A program made the translations under genes and the position numbers. The notes below the pieces were generated by a model that was not told the origin of the DNA, did not search any database, and worked only from the letters and a program-made list of their open reading frames with translations. From Chloroflexota bacterium (GTDB lineage: Bacteria; Chloroflexota; FW602-bin22; JAMCYS01), in contig JAJZQK010000099.1 in NCBI GenBank assembly GCA_021847625.1, forward strand, positions 1 through 8,964: 8,964 nucleotides of DNA, in the 5' to 3' direction. Below are positions 5,235 through 8,964 of the stretch, piece after piece (position 1 is the stretch's first letter; each line of letters opens with the position of its first letter).

Positions 5235-6379
5235 TACTCCGTGTAGATGCGCTCCTGGATCAGCTGCTCCTGCACGTCCCCCCCCGCGGGGTAGAAGCAG
5301 GAGTGTTCGAACCGCTTGCGGAACTCCACGTCGATCTCGGCGCGGGCGCTGCGGTTCTTCTCGATGCTGCAGATGACCCATTCGCGATAGCCCTGCGCCC
5401 GATAAGGGTTGAACTCGATGTTGGCCTTGGACACGATGTTGTACTTCTCATTGAGAATCAGGATCACGTCGGCCTCGTAAACCAGCGCCGAGCTGCCCCG
5501 CAGGTGGTGCAGGCGAAGTCGCTTCGCCCTAAGGCCCTCCTTGTCGGCCGCCACCAGCGCCACCACGGCGATGCCCTCCGACAGCGCGAGCTCTTTCAGC
5601 GCCTCCACTACCCGCGTCACCTTCTCGGCTTCCTCCGCCGGTTCGGGATAGAGCGGCACCTTCTGCAGATAGTCGATAAAGAGCACCATCTGGCCGCCCT
5701 CTTGCGGCCGGGACTGCTGCGCCAGGGCCTGCAGCGCCTCCAATGTCGTGCGCACGCCGGAGCCTTTGCACAGGTAGAGCCTGTCGGCGTAGCCGGACAG
5801 CTTCCGCAGGGCGCTTTCGCCGTGGGGGTCCGCCGCCAACGACTCCAGCAGCCCCCGCCCGTTCAACCGGCGGCCGTCCAAGAGCAAGGTCTGAATATCC
5901 CGCACGCGCAGGCCCTCGGGGTAGGACTCCCCATCCGGCTCCACGCTGTCCATCGCGATGACGCGCTGGAGCAGATCGTCCTCGTCGTGCTCGTAGCACA
6001 CGTACAGGCAGGTTACGCCGCCCTCGGCCAGATTGCGTGCCATCTGCACGGCCATGGTCGTCTTGCCCACACCTTGGCCGCCGCCGAGCAGGATGAGCTC
6101 GCCTTGCCGGAATCCCCCACCCAGGCGCTTGTCGAGGATCTCAAACCCGGTGGGCATGGGCTGGAATCTGCTCAGTCTTCCCGCCAGCACGGCCCTATCG
6201 ACGTCGCGCATCACGGCCAGGGACGACCTGGCCTCGACGGCGCCCAGCCCCGTCTCAACGTGCCACACCGGCCCATCCTCCGGCCAGGCGATAGGCGGCG
6301 GGCTGTCCTCCCGCTCCCCGCCATCGATGGCCCTGAGTCTCGGTCCCCTGGTAGTCATCTCATCACCAGCGCCAGCCAT
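5234..6379 (-). CDS. DnaB-type helicase/ATPase C-terminal domain protein
   Basis: This 381-residue protein has the RecA-fold core of replicative DnaB helicases but not the DnaB N-terminal primase-binding domain. After about 70 low-complexity residues, PTGFEILDKRLGGGF (76-90) matches the DnaB linker. Walker A is GGGQGVGKT at 99-107. E130 (YEH) sits where DnaB has its catalytic Glu. Walker B is MVLFIDYLQ at 231-239 with D236. HHLRGSSALVYEADVILIL (291-309) matches the DnaB DLRxSGxIEQDAD motif. The K341-x-R343 pair in IEKNR corresponds to the Lys/Arg-finger KxR of DnaB. It should therefore be a ring-forming ATPase acting on nucleic acid. Whether it is a true helicase, a phage-like loader or a KaiC/RadA-like regulator cannot be told. 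ATG at 6379 has GGAGG eight bases upstream, below a near-consensus promoter and a leader of about 80 bases. It shares the intergenic region with the divergent SDR. Confidence 0.85.
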   Translation of the reverse strand: MAGAGDEMTTRGPRLRAIDGGEREDSPPPIAWPEDGPVWHVETGLGAVEARSSLAVMRDVDRAVLAGRLSRFQPMPTGFEILDKRLGGGFRQGELILLGGGQGVGKTTMAVQMARNLAEGGVTCLYVCYEHDEDDLLQRVIAMDSVEPDGESYPEGLRVRDIQTLLLDGRRLNGRGLLESLAADPHGESALRKLSGYADRLYLCKGSGVRTTLEALQALAQQSRPQEGGQMVLFIDYLQKVPLYPEPAEEAEKVTRVVEALKELALSEGIAVVALVAADKEGLRAKRLRLHHLRGSSALVYEADVILILNEKYNIVSKANIEFNPYRAQGYREWVICSIEKNRSARAEIDVEFRKRFEHSCFYPAGGDVQEQLIQERIYTE

Positions 6380-6467
6380 TGCACCATCCTCCCCAAAATA
6401 TCCTGCAGCGGCAGGAGCTCGGCAGGTGTCCCTTCGCGGCCCTCACCGTGGCTCGTCTCTCTTCCAG

Positions 6468-6496
6468 ATGATACCGGACCCTGCCCTGGAGGTCAA
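6468..6496 (-). promoter_or_regulatory. Sigma70-type promoter for the DnaB-like gene
   Basis: Read leftward, TTGACC (6496-6491) and TATCAT (6473-6468) are spaced by 17 bases, and each matches the consensus at five of six positions. The predicted start, near 6461, gives a leader of about 80 bases before the ATG at 6379. Confidence 0.7.
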
Positions 6497-6514
6497 GCAG
6501 ACGCTGGCTATTAT

Positions 6515-6529
6515 TGCCACGAAGTGGCA
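6515..6529. promoter_or_regulatory. Inverted repeat TGCCAC-GAA-GTGGCA, possible operator
   Basis: The repeat is perfect over six bases on each side of a three-base centre. It lies between the two divergent promoters, about 19 bases upstream of the leftward -35 and 44 upstream of the rightward -35. This is a suitable place for a dimeric regulator. No regulator gene is in the window, so the role is a guess. Confidence 0.35.
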
Positions 6530-6572
6530 GACCTGGTACTTGCCTCTCCTAGCCAAGCAGGCCGAGACGTCC

Positions 6573-6601
6573 TTGCCGTTTGGCCGGGTAGACTGTACAC
6601 T
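6573..6601 (+). promoter_or_regulatory. Possible promoter for the second SDR
   Basis: TTGCCG (6573-6578) and TACACT (6596-6601) are 17 bases apart, each matching the sigma70 consensus at four of six positions. It lies about 80 bases before the SDR start on the correct strand. It is weaker than the other two promoters and could be chance. Confidence 0.4.
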
Positions 6602-6681
6602 ATCGGGAACGGACTCGTTCGGCCGGTGGCTTGTGGGCTTTCCCGGCCGCGCCGATTACCTGCATAGGAGGACGCTTGGAA

Positions 6682-7431
6682 ATGAGGCTGAAGGATAGAG
6701 TGGCCCTGGTCACCGGCGGCAGCCGGGGCATGGGGCAGGCCATCGCCCTGGGCTTTGCCCGCGAGGGGGCCGACGTGGCCGTGAATTACGTCAGCAACGC
6801 CGCGGGGGCCGAGCAGACCGTGGCCCGCATCAAGGAGCTCGGCCGACGGGCGATAGCCGTGAGGGTGGACACGAGAGTAACGGCCGAGGTGGACGCGATG
6901 GTGGCCCAGGTCATCGCCGCCTTCGGTCGCATCGATATCCTCGTCAACGACGCCGGCGTCCTCACCCGCGCGCCCTTTATGGAGATCAGCGAGGAGGAAT
7001 ACGACCGGGTGGTCGACACGAACATGAAGGGGTACTTCCTCGTTGGCCAGGCCGTGGCGCGGGAGATGATCAAACAGGGGAAGGGCAAGATCATCAACGT
7101 CGTCTCCGAGGCGCAGCAGAAGGCCCTGCCCGGCTTGGCCCACTACGGCGCGTCCAAGGGCGGCGCCTATATGCTGAGTCATGGCATGGCCCTGGATCTG
7201 GCCCCGCACAAGATCAACGTCAATATTATTGCCCCCGGCCCCACCTTGACCGACATGACCCGCCAGCGCATGGCGGACCCCGCGAACCTGGCCACGACGC
7301 TGCAGCGAATCCCTTGGGGACGCGTGGGCCGGCCGGAGGACGTCGTGGGGGCGGCCGTGTATCTGGCCTCCGACGAGGCGGAGAACGTCACCGGCGCCAC
7401 CATCGCCGTCGACGGCGGCAGCACGCTCTGA
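6682..7431 (+). CDS. SDR-family oxidoreductase, FabG/glucose-dehydrogenase-like
   Basis: This is a second classical SDR, also 249 residues. TGGSRGMG at 11-18 binds the dinucleotide. The usual NNAG is NDAG here (89-92), a mild variant. N114, S142, Y155 and K159 form the catalytic set with normal 13-residue Ser-Tyr spacing. APGPTLTDM (184-192) and the DGGSTL end are typical of FabG-like members. The product should be an NAD(P)-dependent ketone/alcohol oxidoreductase of unknown substrate; a beta-ketoacyl-ACP or -CoA reductase is one option given the thioesterase downstream. I choose ATG at 6682: AGGAGG lies about ten bases upstream and the protein then begins at the standard MRLKDRVALVTGG position. 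The in-frame ATG at 6631 would add 17 residues with no family match and no good ribosome site. It resembles the SDR at 4290-5039 in length and motifs but is clearly diverged and sits on the other strand. Confidence 0.92.
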   Translation: MRLKDRVALVTGGSRGMGQAIALGFAREGADVAVNYVSNAAGAEQTVARIKELGRRAIAVRVDTRVTAEVDAMVAQVIAAFGRIDILVNDAGVLTRAPFMEISEEEYDRVVDTNMKGYFLVGQAVAREMIKQGKGKIINVVSEAQQKALPGLAHYGASKGGAYMLSHGMALDLAPHKINVNIIAPGPTLTDMTRQRMADPANLATTLQRIPWGRVGRPEDVVGAAVYLASDEAENVTGATIAVDGGSTL

Positions 7432-7459
7432 CGTTCGCTCGGGAGAAGTCGTCTCACAT

Positions 7460-7483
7460 GGACACGGGGAGCGCCCCGTGTCC
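7460..7483 (+). terminator. Ten-base-pair hairpin between SDR and thioesterase
   Basis: Arms GGACACGGGG (7460-7469) and CCCCGTGTCC (7474-7483) close on a four-base loop AGCG and are followed by TTTCCTACTT. The stem is perfect, but the T-run is only three bases, so it may be a partial terminator that lowers expression of the thioesterase, or an RNA-stability element. Confidence 0.55.
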
Positions 7484-7509
7484 TTTCCTACTTGCCCGGA
7501 GGAAGAGCA

Positions 7510-7938
7510 GTGTCCGAAGCCATCGATTACCAAGCGTTGCGCGCTCGATTCGACGACTCACCCTATGCCAGATTGTTGGGGATGCGTCTGGTAGAGCTGG
7601 CCCACGGCTACGCCAAAGTGGAGCTGGAGGTGAGCAGTCAGTTCGCCAACTTCGCGGGTCTTCCCCACGGCGGTGTACTAATGTCGTTGGCCGATCACGC
7701 CTTCGGCTGCGCCCTCAACACGCTGGGGCGGACCTACGTGGCGGTCCAGTTTAACATGCACCTCCTGGGCGCCCCCACGCCCGGCAGCCTGATCCAGGCG
7801 GAGGCGAGGGTCGTCCACGCCGGCCGCACGATGGGCATGGCCGAGATGGCTGTACGCTATCCGGACGGCCGCTTGTTAGCCTCAGCGACCGGCACCGTGG
7901 TAGCCCTCCAGCGGTCCCCCCGCCAGCCAGGGGCGTAG
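7510..7938 (+). CDS. PaaI-type hotdog-fold acyl-CoA thioesterase
   Basis: This 142-residue protein belongs to the hotdog thioesterases of the PaaI/YbgC-related group, which hydrolyse acyl- or aryl-CoA thioesters as tetramers. The core motif is NFAGLPHGGVLMSLADHAFG at about residues 47-66: N47, H53-G54-G55 at the start of the central helix, and D62 as the likely catalytic acid. VAVQFNMHLLGAP (78-90) and the closing strands through SATGTVVAL match the fold. The start is GTG at 7510, since GGAGG at 7498-7502 lies seven bases upstream; the in-frame TTG at 7492 would swallow that site. It follows the SDR by 78 bases containing a strong hairpin, so the two may share a transcript with attenuation. 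The pair suggests acyl-CoA or aromatic-acid metabolism; the exact substrate is unknown. Confidence 0.9.
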   Translation: MSEAIDYQALRARFDDSPYARLLGMRLVELAHGYAKVELEVSSQFANFAGLPHGGVLMSLADHAFGCALNTLGRTYVAVQFNMHLLGAPTPGSLIQAEARVVHAGRTMGMAEMAVRYPDGRLLASATGTVVALQRSPRQPGA

Positions 7939-8052
7939 GCTGGTCCGCGTCCTGCTGTTGTCTGGCTTGGTCTGCCGTCCCCGGGGTCTCCATTCCCAAT
8001 GGAAGGGTCTCGCCGGGCGGATTGCCGCCGTACGAATCCTCGAGGTGGGAAG

Positions 8053-8964
8053 GTGCAGAGGTTAGTGCAATGCGTGCCCAATTTCAGCGAGGGCCGGCGG
8101 GATTGGGTGATTGACGAGATAGTGGCCGCCGTGCGCAGCGTCGCCGGCCTGCGCGTGCTGGAGGTCGAGAAGGACGCCGACCACAACCGCACGGTCGTCG
8201 CCTTCGCCGGGCCACCCGAGGCGGCCCTGGAGGGGGCCTTCCGGGCCGTGCGGCGGGCAACCGACCTAATCGACATGAACAAGCACACCGGCGCCCATCC
8301 CCGTATCGGCGCCGCCGACGTCGTGCCCTTCGTGCCCCTGGCCGGGGTGAGCATGGCCGATTGCATAGAGGTGGCCAGAAGCCTGGGGAAGCGGCTGGGC
8401 GACGAGCTGCGTCTGCCCGTCTATCTCTATGGCGAGGCTGCCACCCGCCCCGAACGCCGGGACCTGCCGAACGTCCGCAAGGGCCAGTACGAGGGGCTGC
8501 GGGTAGACATCGAACGCGACCCCGAGCGCACCCCGGATTTCGGCCCTGCCGCCCTGGGGCCGGCCGGGGCCACGGCCGTCGGCGCCCGCGAGGCCCTGAT
8601 CGCCTTCAACGTCAACCTGCGCACAAGCGAGGTGGGCATCGCGAAGGCCATCGCCCGCACGGTCAGAGAATCGGGCGGAGGGCTTCCCGCCCTGCGGGCC
8701 ATCGGCCTTGCCGTGGCCGGCACCGGCGAGGTACAGGTCTCGATGAACCTGACCGACTTCCAGCGCACGGGCCTGCTGGCAGCCTTCGGCGCCGTCCGCG
8801 AGGAAGCCAACCGACTGGGCGTGGAGGTGGCCGGCAGCCAGATCATCGGCCTTGTGCCCGCGGCGGCGCTGGGGGAGGTGGTCGCCCAGGCCTTGCAGTC
8901 TCCCTCCTTTGACGTGAATCAAATTGTAGAACGCGCGATAATCGGTGGCGAGGAGGCCAGCGAA
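8053..8964 (+). CDS. ftcD: Glutamate formimidoyltransferase (right end cut by window)
   Basis: The enzyme moves the formimino group from N-formimino-L-glutamate to tetrahydrofolate, the last step of one histidine breakdown route, feeding one-carbon metabolism. The frame is open for 304 codons to the last base with no stop, so the gene is partial. The start QCVPNFSEGR (6-15), then KHTGAHPRIGAADVVPFVPL (77-96), YLYGEA (124-129), LPNVRKGQYEGL (138-149), GAREALIAFNVNL (177-189) and QVSMNL are all family signatures. H82 falls at the number of the catalytic His82 of mammalian FTCD. The start is GTG at 8053, with GAGG seven bases upstream. The single-domain enzyme is about 300 residues, so a stop is expected just beyond the edge, unless a cyclodeaminase domain is fused as in animals. 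It follows the thioesterase after 114 bases, which hold a small hairpin (7989-8003) and nothing else I recognise. Confidence 0.95.
   Translation, partial: MQRLVQCVPNFSEGRRDWVIDEIVAAVRSVAGLRVLEVEKDADHNRTVVAFAGPPEAALEGAFRAVRRATDLIDMNKHTGAHPRIGAADVVPFVPLAGVSMADCIEVARSLGKRLGDELRLPVYLYGEAATRPERRDLPNVRKGQYEGLRVDIERDPERTPDFGPAALGPAGATAVGAREALIAFNVNLRTSEVGIAKAIARTVRESGGGLPALRAIGLAVAGTGEVQVSMNLTDFQRTGLLAAFGAVREEANRLGVEVAGSQIIGLVPAAALGEVVAQALQSPSFDVNQIVERAIIGGEEASE

Larger units (their letters stand above)
6380..6681. other. Divergent regulatory region between DnaB-like gene and second SDR
   Basis: About 300 bases carry no credible gene. They hold the leftward promoter at 6468-6496, a possible rightward promoter at 6573-6601 and an inverted repeat at 6515-6529 between them. 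A small hairpin with arms TCCTGC and GCAGGA (6401-6406, 6411-6416) lies in the leader of the DnaB-like gene, just before its ribosome binding site. An upstream extension of the SDR frame to 6631 is open but lacks SDR features. Confidence 0.65.

Noticed and set aside
5303..6667. 454-residue rightward open frame opposite the DnaB-like gene
   Set aside because: It lies almost wholly antisense to a gene with clear ATPase motifs, shows no domain of its own and is rich in Arg, His and Leu as expected for a high-GC shadow frame.
4290..7431. The two SDR genes as a recent tandem duplication
   Set aside because: They share only family-level motifs and length, are diverged through most of the protein and lie on opposite strands with an unrelated gene between.
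6511..7533. 340-residue leftward open frame opposite the second SDR
   Set aside because: Antisense to a well-supported SDR, with composition (His, Gly, Asp, Arg rich) typical of a shadow frame and no recognisable motif.
1..8964. CRISPR array, transposon ends or toxin-antitoxin pair
   Set aside because: No regularly spaced direct repeats, transposase motifs or small paired toxin-like genes were seen on either strand.

Overview
The window reads as bacterial, high-GC chromosomal DNA with one recognisable core locus. A leftward ribosome/membrane-biogenesis operon, rpmH-rnpA-yidD-yidC-jag, occupies about 1417-3927. YidC lacks the large periplasmic domain of Gram-negative YidC and is paired with Jag/KhpB. 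Together with a PfkB-type start right after jag and hairpin-rich intergenic repeats, this suggests a Chloroflexota-like lineage (Dehalococcoidia or Thermomicrobia type). That placement is inference from gene order and protein style, not a database result. Non-ATG starts are common here: TTG for rpmH and yidC; GTG for jag, the PfkB/U32 ORF, the thioesterase and ftcD.

Layout, left to right. 1-412 (+) is the C-terminal end of a tricorn-type S41 protease. It converges, one base apart, on a leftward ORF (414-1406) that starts as a PfkB sugar kinase and continues as a U32-family Fe-S protein, so two half-genes are joined in frame near 1205-1259. 1417-3927 (-) is the core operon, driven by a textbook sigma70 promoter at 3972-4000. 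4001-4289 is non-coding and holds an inverted-repeat element. 4290-5039 (-) is a FabG-like SDR. 5040-5233 holds several GC-rich hairpins. 5234-6379 (-) is a DnaB-type helicase/ATPase core without the DnaB N-terminal domain. 6380-6681 is a divergent promoter region. 6682-7431 (+) is a second SDR, 7510-7938 (+) a PaaI-type hotdog thioesterase, and 8053-8964 (+) glutamate formimidoyltransferase running off the right edge.

How the genes relate: the core operon makes ribosomal protein L34, the RNase P protein, two membrane-protein insertion factors and an RNA-binding protein, a conserved bacterial set. The SDR and thioesterase pair on the right fits acyl or CoA-thioester metabolism, and ftcD fits histidine breakdown or one-carbon metabolism. 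No sequence evidence ties these right-hand genes into one pathway. I found no CRISPR array, transposase, tRNA, rRNA or defence system. The strongest anomaly is the PfkB/U32 join, which is either a real gene fusion or deletion, or a contig misassembly. I do not see a convincing new biological system.
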